Source: Choristoneura fumiferana (Eukaryota; Arthropoda; Insecta; Lepidoptera; Tortricidae). From it: a stretch of DNA of 64,000 bases. Where the stretch lies: positions 18,714,588 to 18,778,587 of the forward strand of contig NC_133477.1 of the NCBI RefSeq assembly GCF_025370935.1, in the 5' to 3' direction. Below the pieces are notes generated by a model. The model was not told the DNA's origin, searched no databases, and saw nothing but the letters and a program-made list of their open reading frames with translations. A program made the position numbers and the translations under genes. Each line of letters starts with the position of its first letter. The first letter of the stretch is position 1. This document shows positions 52,462 to 63,028 of the stretch, piece by piece.

Positions 52462-52777
52462 AAGTGGGCCCTGTAACAGGACCAAAAAATTAAACTACAG
52501 CTTCCACTCTTCATCTTGAGCAAATTTAGTTCAAAATCTTTTGAAAATAACTTGTATTATAATTTTTATATTGTAGTTAAAAGTTTAATTGGACAAGCAA
52601 TGTATTGCCAAATCGCGTCATTTTGTTACGGTATAAATACCAATTAATTTGTTAGGAAAACATAATGATAAAATTACTTAGTTTTTGAAATTTGCAGAAC
52701 TAAAGTATGTAGTTCCATTTGAGTAGCAGAATCCGTGTTTTAATTTTTTGCTCCTGTTACAGGGCCCATCCGGTATA
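52462..52777. mobile_element. MITE related to 18672-19014
   Basis: The ends gggccctgtaacaggacc and the mirror gctcctgttacagggcccat are inverted. The interior is colinear with 18672-19014. Confidence 0.7.
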
Positions 52778-53197
52778 ACGATCGCTACTTATTTTCAAAG
52801 TAAGTTTTCGATCTACCTCTCGCACGTAAAGCTTACAATATTTCACCCTGACTGTTCGACATCTTTAAAATTCAAATATTATCGTTTATACCAGCCTTAG
52901 AAATTGGACCCTGGCCAAGTAAAATAGGGCTGCCCAATAAAATTTCACTTAAACATAAAATTTTAAAATTTCACGTTACGGCTTTCCTTCCAAGCGATCT
53001 AAAAGGGCGTAAATACCATCTTCTCTCTGTTTGAAACAAACCTTAAGCATAGTATAATAGAGTTAACTTTTTCTTGTCATTTACGTGTTGATGCGTCAAA
53101 ATATTGTTGTTCTTATAAAATTGGAAGTCACTGTCGGCAAGTAATGGTCGTTCGTGACGAGAATTTCATTTGAATTTTGTCGATACAGGCCCTATAC

Positions 53198-53310
53198 CAC
53201 GAATTGCAAAATTCGAACTTCGTATTGCCGTCCCGCTGACGCTAATAATATTTAATACAAGAGTGAGAGGGATGGCACGATACGAACTTCGATTTTCGAA
53301 TTTCGTAGTA
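53198..53310. repeat. Foldback MITE, copy 2 of 9967-10072
   Basis: Inverted relative to the first copy: aaaattcgaacttcgtattg ... gaacttcgattttcgaattt. Confidence 0.7.
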
Positions 53311-53410
53311 GCACCCCAGACAATGTTTAGGTTGGACGTCGAACAATTTCTCATCACCATCATCATCAGCCGGAACGCTGTTAAACAAAGACTTCCCACT
53401 TAGAATGCTA

Positions 53411-54710
53411 TCCTTCCTTCCTTACTATTATAAAGGGGAAAGTGAGTTTGTTTGTTTGTTTGTTTGTTACGCTTTCACGCCGTAACTACTGCACCGATTC
53501 CTATTAAATTTTGCATACGTCATATTAGAGGTCCAGAATAAATAATAGGATATTTTTTATCTCGAAAAAAATTGCCATTCCCAAGGGATGAACAAAAGTT
53601 TGTTTTTGTATTCTAACCGCAGAGCTGACTGAGCTGACTTAATAATGTGTTAAAAAGCATGCTTGCTTGCTTGCTGCACCATTTCTTGCATAATCACATG
53701 CTTGCTTACACGATTGCTTCCACGCTTGCTTGCATGATTTAATGCATGCTTGCTTGCATGCTTGCTTGCATGCTTGAATGCAGGCTTGAATGCATGCTTA
53801 CTACTAGCACTATTTCTTGCAAAATTTCATGCTTGCTTGCATGCTTCAATGCATGCTCGAATGCATGCTTGCTTGCACTATTCCTTGCATAATTACATGC
53901 TTGCTTACATGCTCACTTACATGCTCACTTGCATGCCTTCTTGCATGCCTGCTTGCATATTTGTTTGCCTGCTTGCATGCCTGCTTGCATGTTTGTTTGC
54001 TTGCTTGCATGCTTGCTTGTATGCTTGCTGACATGCTTGCTTGCAGCAGAGCTTGCAACATTCCTTGCATAATTACATGCTTACTTACATGCTCACTTTC
54101 ATGCTTGCTTGCATGCTTGCTTGCATGCTTGCTTGCATGTTTGCTTGCATGCTTGCTTGCATGATTTCTTGCATGCTTGCTTGCATGCTTGCTTGCATGC
54201 TTGAATGCATGTTTGCTTGCATGCTCGAATGCATGCTTACTACTAGCACTATTTCTTGCAAAATTACATGCTTGCTTGCATGCTTGAATGCAGCTTTGAA
54301 TGCATGCTTGCTTGCATGCTTGCTTGCATGCTTGCTTGCATGCTCGAATGCATGCTTGCTTGCACTATTCCTTACATACTTGCATGCTTGCTTGCATGCT
54401 AGAATGCAGCTTTGAATGCATGCTTGCTTGCATGCTCGAATGCATGCTTGCTTGCACTATTCCTTGCATAATTACATGCTTCCTTACATGCTCACTTGCA
54501 TGCTTGCTTGCATGCTAGAATGCAGCTTTGAATGCATGTTTGCTTGCATGCTCGAATGCATGATTGCTTGCACTATTCCTTGCATAATTACATGCTTGCT
54601 TGCATGCTTGCTTACATGCTCACTTGCATGCTTGCTGGCTTGCTTGCTTGATTGCTTGCTTCTTTGAAATGTTAATGGTTAACGCGAGCGAAGCCGCGGG
54701 TAAAAGCTAG
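53411..54710 (+). mobile_element. Helitron-like element carrying a minisatellite
   Basis: It starts TCCTTCCTTCCTTACTATTA after an A and ends gcgagcgaagccgcgggtaa aagCTAG before a T, fitting the A|TC...CTAG|T rule. A cgcg/cgcg hairpin sits just upstream of the end. The 5' 230 bases are the usual tttcacgccgtaactactgc module. The rest (53652-54665) is tandem repeat. Confidence 0.7.
53652..54665 (+). repeat. About 1 kb minisatellite, 12-bp unit cttgcttgcatg
   Basis: Tandem dodecamer with variants (gaatgcatg, actattccttgcataa) that recur in a higher-order pattern. For example, ctagcactatttcttgcaaa is at 53805 and 54243. Because 12 is a multiple of 3, frames of up to 124 codons stay open, rich in Ala-Cys-Leu. 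They are not genes. Confidence 0.9.
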
Positions 54711-54949
54711 TAGTAAATAATTAAAAACATTTACGTATTTTAGGTATAATTTTGATACGATAACCCATGGTCTACAAAAATTAAACTAAAAAAGCTGGCG
54801 CAGCGGCTGAAGCGGCCGAGGGCAGGAAAATATTAAAATACCAGGGTCTCGGTTCAGCATATAATTTCGTTACTGACGGATTTGAGACCCTGGGTCCTTG
54901 GGGTCCCGGCGCACAAAATTTAATTAAAGAAGTGCAAAAGCGCCTGGTC

Positions 54950-55130
54950 GACACTACTGGAGACCAAAGGGCTGGTAGCTAACTCTCTCAACGAATCGCC
55001 ATCGCCATTCAACGAGGGAATGCTGCCAGCCTCTTGGGCACCATGCCACGGGGGCCTTTTTAGGGTTCCGGAGCCTAAATGGCAAAAACGGAACACTTAT
55101 AGTTTCGTCAAGTCCATCTGTTTGTCTGTC
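54950..55130 (-). repeat. LINE fragment and family A end
   Basis: The reverse complement reads the PVAWCPRGWQ block (as 7575-7790), next to a family A end fragment (gggttccggagcctaaatgg with a gtctgtctgtc run). Confidence 0.5.
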
Positions 55131-56160
55131 TGTCCCAAGCAGCAAAAATTGGTTTTATAATTATCCTGGAACCACCATTTTATCAGGACTATAACGGGAT
55201 AGTAAGTCTTATAACAACGGAAAAGGGCCCAATTTATAGGCATACCTTTTCTTGTAAGACATCCTAATAGACTTGGTGACTACCACTTAGAATAATCCAT
55301 ATACTATATTTATATTTAATATTTAATTTAATTTATTTAATTAATATTATAAATGCAAAAGTAACTCTGTCTGTCTGTCTGTCTGCGATCTTTTATTGCG
55401 AAAAAGAGGCTTTAAGGGGTTGAAATAGGGGATGAAAGTTTATATGGTGGAAGTTCGTCGCTGTCGAAGATAAAACCATGAAACTTGGCATTTAGGCACT
55501 TAATAAGAAATAAGTCGGTATATGTTTGAGCTTTTTTGAAAATTCGACCTGCGAGGAGATGAAATAGGGGATGAAAGATCATAGGAAGGTCGTCATTCAT
55601 CAAACAAGGACAACATTACATTATATCAGGCACATCAAAATAATCAGTTAGTGATGAGTCAGTCACTCATTGATAATTGATTGGATTATTTATGCTAGCA
55701 GTTGAACTAAAATTCCAGGTTTTTAAATTTCCATTAGAATTCCCAATTCTTAATTTAAATTGTTTTGAGAACGTTCGCTACCATTTGACAACTTTGACAT
55801 TAGTGTCACGTTTTGTGATTGGGTAAATAATAAAATAAGCCAATCGCAAGCAAGACTGCTACACGTCTCGATACTAAAGCCATCTAGCGAAATTTCGCCT
55901 CTCAAGAAAGTCTTGTTTGTCCAAGCATTATAACGTGAAGTCACAAGTTACTTACTCTATCATATTTCTGAGCTCAATGTTTAAGATTGAATACAAATTA
56001 ATAACCTTTTTTATTTTGGCTGAAACTTTGTTTTTGCAATTATCAGTTTCTTCCACGGAGTCGGAAAATTAACAAGATAAGATAATTATTTTAATTAACA
56101 ATATAACAATATCCTCGTACCACTAATGATAAAAACATGTAGATAATTGTGTGAGTATTT
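55131..56160. other. Upstream region of the serine protease homologue
   Basis: 55340-55600 resembles a Helitron-like 5' module (aaagtaactctgtctgtctg). No gene seen. The last 200 bases are unique-looking. Confidence 0.4.
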
Positions 56161-56164
56161 TAAG

Positions 56165-56174
56165 TATATAAATA
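56165..56174 (+). promoter_or_regulatory. TATA box of the serine protease homologue
   Basis: TATATAAATA, 47 bases before the start codon. A transcription start near 56195 would give a leader of about 25 bases, usual for insect digestive-type genes. Confidence 0.6.
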
Positions 56175-56220
56175 CTTAGGTTTTGTTGTAACTAGTTAGA
56201 ATTATTACGGAAAAACAACA

Positions 56221-56266
56221 ATGCGTGCTGTCCTTTTGTTATTTACGAGTTTGGCTGCTGCCTCAG
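56221..56266 (+). CDS. Serine protease homologue exon 1
   Basis: Signal-peptide exon. The ATG follows acggaaaaacaaca. Donor TCAG|gtgaga, phase 1. Confidence 0.85.
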
Positions 56267-59200
56267 GTGAGACAATTAAAATTAACAATACAAATACATT
56301 TTATACGAGTAAAGGGCGGTCTTATCGCTATATATCATTTTTTTCTATGAGTTGCAAAATAAACTCAAAATTTTAGTGACAATGACTCAATTTCGTCAGT
56401 AAAAGTTTAGTAACTATCCTAACTAAGACAGTATGATACTCAAGTAAAGTAGCCGCTTTAAAGGCGATGTTTTGTTTCCCCGGTTCATCTAAAGGTAATA
56501 CTTATTCACGCCACTCTTTCTCATTTCACTGAAACAGTAGTAATATAACACGCTTTAATAGCAAATCACAGACCTTGCACACCATTCTTGCTCAAAGTAC
56601 ATCCTGAGACTATTCTACAAGCCCAAACTAGGCTAGGTCACGTTGTTCTGTCTTGGCGTTCGGTGCCCACCTTACTGCTCCCAGATCAGCTTCATGGCAT
56701 GTTATTATTATATGCCAAGTTAACCACTACCTGATGAGTGTCTGGACTGGAATGGACAGCGAAATAGCTAGCCCTGCCTCCGAATGCGTTATCATAGACG
56801 GACCTTGATGTTCTGCCTATCAATAAGTTATCATTTATTTGATAATCAGGTAGCTTGGCTCAATTTGATTCTTAAGTTATGATTGGTTTTGGTTATGTCA
56901 GTTTGTATTTTCGATATGGATTCTTAAAGTTTCAGAACCCGAAGAAAAGCGGAAAATTTGTTTTTTTACAACTGATTGTGTGCTTGATTTTGAGGAAGAA
57001 TTTGTGTAATTTGAAACAAGTTTACTTTTGAATGATATTTATATTGATTAGTTCTGCGTGGCATATTGATTTATAATAACATGGAGGCAAAGGAGGGCGA
57101 GTATTAAGAGGTAAAATATTGTAGTTTATTGACATTAATCTCCGAAAAGTAACGCCTGTATCAAATTCAAATTCCAACGATTAATTGCCAGATTGGCGAT
57201 AATCATATAAGTACAGGAGTTACATACTTAATAGAACGTCAGTATCGCTTTAATCATATTTTTTTAACATTTGCAGCGTCAGATAGAATATTCGGTGGTT
57301 CCTTGACCACCGTGGAACAGTACCCACAGGCAGCGGCGGTACTCTCGACCTCTGACCTAGTGGTATTCTACCAACACTGCGGAGGCACCATCCTCAATGC
57401 CGTAGCAATTCTCACGGCAGTCCACTGTAACGGCAGGTAAGCATGTAATAAACAAAATCCACTGAGATAAAGTCCTCGAAAAATCGCCGAACCGGAAGAC
57501 GAAGCGTTGGCAGGCCTCCCACTAGGTGGGCTGACGACATCGAAAGGGCTGAGGACAGGCGAGTTGTCGTTCGTTGTGGCGTTCTAAGGGGAAGGTCTTT
57601 ACTTCAGCAGTGGACGTCTTCCGGCTGATAATAATGATGATGACTGACATACAAGGAAATGAGTGTGCGGATTTTAGGACCATTCCATCATTGGGTCTTA
57701 GTGGAGCAAACGAGGGTCATGCCAAAAGAAATTAGATACTTAAAAACTACAAAGTTTATTCTTTATCATTGTTATCAACTTTTTTCAAGAGTCCACATCA
57801 CACTTTTCCAACCGGCTAAACCATTTGGAAAATGTCAATGACCATTCTTCTTTGGGTACGTCAGAAATTTCATAGTTATAGCCAGCCAGGCCACCTTCTT
57901 TGCTTTCAATTCGCCTTCCTCTTAATTTTTGCCTGGGTTTGCACGACCAAACGGTTGAGAGGGTATAGATCAAATCACTAGGCCACCATAGCTTCGATTA
58001 ACCTATTTAATACTTTCAGAATCGAAGCAGGGAGGCTCCGCGTGCGCGTTGGCTCCTCATTCGCCAGTAATGGTGGCTCTGTACTTTTCGTTCAGAGGAT
58101 TATCAACCATCCCAACTACAATGCAAATACCAGGGACCATAATATTGCTATAATTCGCCTACAATCATCTATCACCTTTTCGGACGTCGCGCAAAGAGGT
58201 GCCATCGCTGGCCCGTCGTACAATGTGGCTGACAACCGTCCTGTATTTGCTATCGGATGGGGTCTCAACCAGGTACTTATTTTTATTTCATCATATTTTT
58301 TATATAACTAGTATATAATTGTAACCGATCGCCTGCGCGATGGATTGCCTAGCTTAAAGACTCTTCTTAGGAATTGGACGATTTGGATTTGGACCGAAGT
58401 CGATGGTGGGAGCATTCGTGCTCGTGCTACAATGATCAACCACGGTCACAGCAGTCATGATGGATGGATGCGACCAAGAAGAAGAAGAGAATATATATAG
58501 CATACCATTACGAGTATTAGCACGAAGAACAGATGGCCGTTGGAACTGCAAAGTTGTCAAATGGAACGACATGCAACGAGATGGACGAATATCCTGGTTA
58601 AATTCGTAGGCAACTAGAGGTCTATTGTAACATGGCAAACCTCCGCGGTGCGCAACTGGCCGCTTACAGAAGAACAAAATTCTAAATTGTTGATACTCTT
58701 TTGTTTTTTTTCCGTGATTGGCTCTACTATTTGGCAAGGCGTAAGCCGAAATTTGGTTATTTATAGAAATAATTAATATTTTTCACTTTGTAATAGCTAA
58801 TTCACTGACTTTTACTTGTGATATAAGGGCTGCCACTTTATTGCAGGTTTTGTAAATATTATTTGCTCTGTTTGTAACTTTCATTCTTGTTTATATTGTG
58901 TGAAACCTAATCCAAGTCTCGTTTAGCTTTATTTCGCTGGTACGACACTATATAACGAGACTTGGATGGGTGCTGCAAGCAAGCAGAACAACAGGGTGTT
59001 TTATTCCAGCCCTTCCTTTTTCCTGCTGAATCCAAATCATCATCTCCACTTCCTCTCCGTTCTGCTGCCTCGGAGCAGATCGCCGGCGCGACTGGACGCT
59101 TTGAGGCTACCTCAACTCTCTGCCCTGTTTTTCTACCTGTCCTACAAGTCTCAGGCCAGTGTTTTTTTTTTTAAATTTATGTACAAGAGCAGCATTTTCC

Positions 59201-59660
59201 TTTTGTTTTATAATTTTATTTTGTAACCACACGACTTTTTATTTCTCCGACCGGCTAGCCGGTTACATTGGCGCCCCATTGGTACCCATAGTACAAGCTT
59301 TGCTTAGCTTGGGAGTAAATTAATTGGTGACAGTTGTCAGTTGATTATTTATTTATTTATCTTTTTTAGTTTGGAGAGAGGCCGGACCAATTACACCATG
59401 TACAAATTAACACAGTGAACCATCAGCGATGCCAGCAGATCTTTGGAACAAACTCGATCACTGACAACATGCTTTGTGCCCATACGGAGCAGCGTGGGCT
59501 AGGCGGTTGCACCGGTGACGATGGTGGACCGTTGCTCCACAATAACGTGGTCATCGGCGTCCACTCCTTCCACGTTGGTTGCTCGCTCACCGATCGACCT
59601 GGTGTATATACCAGGGTGTCACGATACACTGATTGGATCCTTGCTAATGCCCGAAGTTAG
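56221..59660 (+). CDS. Secreted serine protease homologue (catalytically dead trypsin fold)
   Basis: Four exons (56221-56266, 57277-57436, 58020-58272, 59370-59660) join in frame to give 249 residues. Residues 1-16 are a signal peptide (RAVLLLFTSLAAASA). A three-residue propeptide ends at Arg19, with the mature N-terminus IFGG at 20-23. All six core cysteines are present (50/66, 174/189, 200/224). Catalytic His57 is kept (LTAVHC, residue 65), but Asp102 is Asn (DHNIAII, residue 110) and Ser195 is Asp (GDDGGP, residue 204). The trypsin pocket Asp189 is Gly (198). Known of the family: such homologues do not cleave peptides and often act as binding proteins or cofactors. The closest relatives look like lepidopteran midgut trypsins (DNMLC, VVIGVHSF, PGVYTRVSRYTDWI). 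Clean splice sites and no stops argue against a pseudogene. Expression site and partner are unknown. Confidence 0.9.
57277..57436 (+). CDS. Serine protease homologue exon 2
   Basis: Activation site RIFGG and the His block CGGTILNAVAILTAVHC. Acceptor tttgcag; donor GCAG|gtaagc. Confidence 0.9.
57487..57632 (+). pseudogene. RTE-like LINE end in intron 2
   Basis: The frame reads GRPPTRWADDIERA and then LLQQWTSSG, followed by a (gat)n-like tail. It is the C-terminus of ORF2 only. Confidence 0.7.
58020..58272 (+). CDS. Serine protease homologue exon 3
   Basis: Encodes VGSSFASNGG, INHPNYN, the altered Asp block DHNIAIIRL, and GWG at the end. Acceptor actttcag; donor CCAG|gtactt. Confidence 0.9.
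58400..58700 (+). repeat. LINE fragment in intron 3
   Basis: It contains RRTDGRWNCKVVKWND and cctccgcggtgcgcaactgg text of a LINE ORF2 end. Frame broken. Confidence 0.45.
58790..59275 (+). repeat. Possible solo LTR with primer-binding site
   Basis: A compact block ends ccggctagccggttaca, immediately followed by ttggcgcccc, which looks like an LTR retrotransposon primer-binding site. No internal coding region follows; a SINE A tail comes next. Confidence 0.4.
59281..59340 (+). repeat. SINE family A, 3' end only
   Basis: ggtacccatagtacaagctt tgcttagcttgggag is the family's tail region. Confidence 0.6.
59370..59660 (+). CDS. Serine protease homologue exon 4
   Basis: Encodes the Ser block CTGDDGGPLL and C-terminus YTDWILANARS, then TAG. 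Acceptor cttttttag. Confidence 0.9.
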   Translation, partial: FGERPDQLHHVQINTVNHQRCQQIFGTNSITDNMLCAHTEQRGLGGCTGDDGGPLLHNNVVIGVHSFHVGCSLTDRPGVYTRVSRYTDWILANARS

Positions 59661-59996
59661 TGAATGTGTCAAAAAGAAAAACGTCCGCAGGGCCTTGCTG
59701 GCGCGGGTGCACGGAGCGGGCGCACGTCTGCAGGCGCTGGTGCAGATATTTGAAATCTGCCGCACGCAACGCGCGCACTTAGCTTTGCTCATACTTTTCA
59801 AAAGGCGACAACCCGCTCGGTGAACCCATGCATTGCATGCGCGTTCCAATACGGTATTTGACAACTCCTTAATTAGCCTTATCTTAATATTATTTTGAAA
59901 ATTTATATATACAGATAGTGTTTAGCGAAGAGAAAATTTAAATCGGTTGAAAATTGAATTTATAGTGTTTTTTTGAAAAATCTGTATACCTATCTC
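59661..59996. other. Downstream of the serine protease homologue
   Basis: GC-rich stretch at 59680-59830 (gcgcgggtgcacggagcggg). No poly(A) signal was recognised close to the stop. Confidence 0.35.
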
Positions 59997-60165
59997 AAAG
60001 TCAAAGTCAAAGTCATCTTTATTAAATTTAGGCTATAACAAGCACTTATGAATGTCAAAAAAAAATCTACCACCGGTTCGGAAAAACCTCTATTGAGAAG
60101 AATCCGGCAAGAAACTCAACGAGGTATATTTTTTTTAAAACAGATTTACAATATTATTAAATGAT
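59997..60165 (-). repeat. LINE 3' end, inverted
   Basis: Reverse complement of the 34080-34255 type: (caaagt)n tail at 59997, then ccaccggttcggaaaaacct and ggcaagaaactcaacgaggt. Confidence 0.75.
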
Positions 60166-60230
60166 ATGTATACATCACAAGTATTTAATCTCTTTCTCAA
60201 ACGCTTTTTTCTATGCAGCAAGTATGGCGG

Positions 60231-60258
60231 TACTGGCATGTGACGTCACATGCCAGTA
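60231..60258. promoter_or_regulatory. Perfect 28-bp palindrome with a TGACGTCA core
   Basis: tactggcatgtgac followed by its exact reverse complement. The centre is a cAMP-response-element-like site. It could be a protein-binding site or a tiny hairpin relic; no gene start is adjacent. Confidence 0.6.
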
Positions 60259-61554
60259 TGTCTTTCTCTGTCTAATCTTGAATTTAAAACCATTATAACT
60301 TTGTTATTTGTAAAGGTAGCTTAAAAATTGTTTCTCTCTTCGATAACAGGCATTGTGAATTTTGTAATTTATAAAACATTATACAAAATAGTCAAATATA
60401 TGTATAGTCAAATACCGTATTTCCGAATTTCTTTTTTTTGTCAACGTATTTTTTGGGCACGGTGTAAAATCATTCTTAGTCATAAGAGTTGTGTTTTATT
60501 GAAAGGCATATCAAAAATGTTATCTTTAATATAACGTGCACACATTCATGATAACCAATTTTTCTTTTATAAGTAAAATGGTAAAGGACAGCGAGTTCTA
60601 AATTATTCCAACCACTTACTCAAACCCAAACAAGGCATACATTTTTAATTTTCCGTTGGCGACGCCATATTGAATTTTTAGCCTACGAGAGGACAATGGG
60701 CCGTCCCGGCATAATCATATTTTTGGCGACACAAAAGAGTCCTTACATTAATGTGACTATGTAATGAATGGAAGTCAGCCGTATAGACTTTTTTGCAGCC
60801 TTTTTAGAGGCCAAATGTGCACAAATAGTATAAAAAAAATATATATAAAAGGTATTTTAAAATTCATCCGTTGTATTTTATTCAAAAGGCTTTTGGGATA
60901 GATTGACTAAAAAGTCCTGTCAGTAATTTACAGTTTTTTAAATTGTGCTTTAAAATGTTTTCATACATTGATAGAGCATACGAGCGTGCGGATCACCTGA
61001 TGGGAAGCAATCACCGCCGCCCATGGACACTGCAACATGAGAGGTACGACAGGTGCGTTGCCAGCCCTTTGATCTAGCGTCCTTTAGTTTTTATTCTCAA
61101 AATGTTATATAAATCTAATCACAAATTGAAAACGGGCAAGCTTCAAACAATATTGATGTTCCGAAAATACAAACAGAATGCGTATTATTCCGAGACAGTT
61201 TTTGTCTCTAATCGTTTGGGTACGGTTGTTAGGCCAAAGGCTTTCAGGATATTTTTAAATTTTTAACAAGTTCGTCGTACCTTTTGGCGTGTTATTGGTG
61301 GGTGAAATTTTGCCTTTTCCAGACCGGTATTCATGGAAATAGTTATTTAAAATTGTAGTTGCTAACGTTTCGTTCATACCTTGCTTCATTTATCCCATGA
61401 TTTCTCCCAAGATGAAAAACCCTCTCGCTCACTAGTGAAGAAATAATTTAATTTGAAGGTATTATTTTTTATTTGATTTTGTGTCATTTTCGACTAAGAA
61501 AAAGTATAATTTATTCACTATTCGCAAAAACAGTTTTATAGTACAAGTTATTAC
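60259..61554. other. Intergenic, mostly unassigned
   Basis: An inverted LINE scrap (gcggatcacctgatgggaag) lies at about 60990. No gene seen. Confidence 0.35.
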
Positions 61555-61680
61555 TACTTACTACCACGACTACTACTACTACTACCACCACTACTACTAC
61601 TACAACTACTGCTACTAACTACTACCACGACTACTACTACTACCACCACCTCTACCACTACTACAACAACAACAACAACA

Positions 61681-61727
<47 letters not shown>

Positions 61728-61738
61728 CACTACTACCA
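61555..61738. repeat. (CTA)n-type microsatellite
   Basis: About 184 bases of tac/acc/aca triplet repeats. The minus-strand frame of poly-valine is not a gene. Confidence 0.9.
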
Positions 61739-61742
61739 CCTA

Positions 61743-61860
61743 CACGGAACTCTTCAACGGTTAATGGCCATCGATTTGAAAGGTATGCAAATGTAGTTTG
61801 GGTGACAATGCAAGTAAAGTCGGCAAAAAGCTTGTATTAAATGATTTTTTACCAAAAACT
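61743..61860. repeat. Dispersed repeat family H
   Basis: It shares gaactcttcaacggttaa and the accaaaaactta end with 24310-24590, and abuts the microsatellite. Confidence 0.55.
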
Positions 61861-62429
61861 TATTTCGCATTTGTTGTCAAAGACGAGTATGATATCAATG
61901 GTCGCCGATAAACCGATAATACGAGTATATTAAATTAATGCATTCCTGGATTGCAAGCAGGTCGCAGGTTGTCGAAAAGAATGCACTAATTGATTCAAAT
62001 TAATTAGGAAACCTAACTGAGCAGTTGAATTCTACCTAGTCATATAGCATTCTGTGAATAATTGGACGTTTAAGATGGCGAATTATAATTAATTTTTAAT
62101 TTGAACACCTGAACTTTCTCGTTAGGTTAACTATAGGTGATTAAAAAATAATTATTATAAGGTTATTTCTAAGGGTTTTTTTGTAATACTTCACTTACTG
62201 AAGCCGTTGCTTACCCGTTTGTTTAATAAAATATAACCAGCTTTTCGGAAGGGAAACCTCATAAAGGGGTTTCCGTTTCAACGCTAACGTCTATTAATTA
62301 TCCCTTTACTAATATAGGATACTATACTATATATAGGATACTGCAAATATATTTTTGACGATAGAAACTCTAGTAGAGTCGACGGATGACTAAGAAATAA
62401 TAAAAATGACGATAAAATGCGGGTAGTTG
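61861..62429. other. Intergenic, nothing recognised
   Basis: AT-rich; no gene seen. Confidence 0.3.
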
Positions 62430-62620
62430 TGCGCCGGTGTTAGCTTCGTCGGGCAGTCGCGCGTGCAGAGCGGTGGCGCGTAGTGTGCGTGTTGCGGCAG
62501 CCGCCGAGTCGCGTTCGCGTGCTTCTGAGAAGATGGGCTACGAAATAGCCCGAAACATGTCGAGCTAAACTCGGTTTAAGACGTGAGTTATCCGTTACAA
62601 TATCATTTAATATGGATGAC
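62430..62620 (+). repeat. GC-rich hairpin-tailed repeat
   Basis: It contains the hairpin gggctacgaaatagcccg, then aaacatgtcgagctaaactc and gtgagttatccg, shared with 12030-12075. The upstream 90 bases are strongly CpG-rich. Confidence 0.6.
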
Positions 62621-62866
62621 TAAGACTTTGTCACCTTTGATAAAGTAACCACTCCACCGTAACTTGTAATAAGAAGTACTTTCTGTCATTGTAATACTCT
62701 TTAGAATTGGGGAAAACCCTAAAAGGGTAACCCCTTCCTACAGCTAAGAGGGTAATCAAGTGGTCTGTTCAATAAATGACTAAATCGTTAAAAGGCTTTT
62801 ACCTTTTCAAGAGAACAATAATGAGGGGCTGATGAAAATAACACAAAAGAGTATCACATCACATGA

Positions 62867-62872
62867 TTTATT
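62867..62872 (-). terminator. Poly(A) signal of 3-hydroxyisobutyrate dehydrogenase
   Basis: AATAAA lies directly downstream of the TAA stop on the minus strand (the TAA is at 62873-62875). Confidence 0.6.
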
Positions 62873-63028
62873 TTACTTCTTGTCTTCCTTCAGCAGCTGG
62901 TAGATGAAGGAGAAGTCTTTTTGTCCGTAGCCTTGTGCTTGTACGGTGCGGTAGATCTGAGTGGCGACAGCTCCCAGTGGGATTGGTGATCTGATGCCGA
63001 GGGCCATTCCACTAGCTAGCTCCAGATC
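62873..63028 (-). CDS. 3-hydroxyisobutyrate dehydrogenase last exon
   Basis: Acceptor gtcctcag; starts in phase 0 at Asp; ends GACAAGAAGTAA. Confidence 0.9.
   Translation of the reverse strand, partial: DLELASGMALGIRSPIPLGAVATQIYRTVQAQGYGQKDFSFIYQLLKEDKK

Noticed and set aside
52840..52965. Minus-strand text LLGSPILLGQGP resembling the proline-rich hinge of a P450 N-terminus
   Set aside because: Stops lie close on both sides, there is no anchor segment, and no splice sites fit. Treated as chance.
53652..54665. CRISPR-like array or cysteine-rich repeat protein genes
   Set aside because: The repeats are contiguous 12-mers without unique spacers, in a eukaryotic Helitron-like element; the open frames follow from the unit length.
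58962..59226. Two overlapping frames of 70 and 86 codons in intron 3 of the protease homologue
   Set aside because: They lie in the suspected LTR block and have no recognisable protein features.
56221..59660. Calling this gene an active trypsin
   Set aside because: The Asp102 and Ser195 codons read AAT (Asn) and GAT (Asp), so hydrolysis is not expected.
61554..61739. Poly-valine open frame on the minus strand
   Set aside because: It is a translation of a triplet microsatellite.
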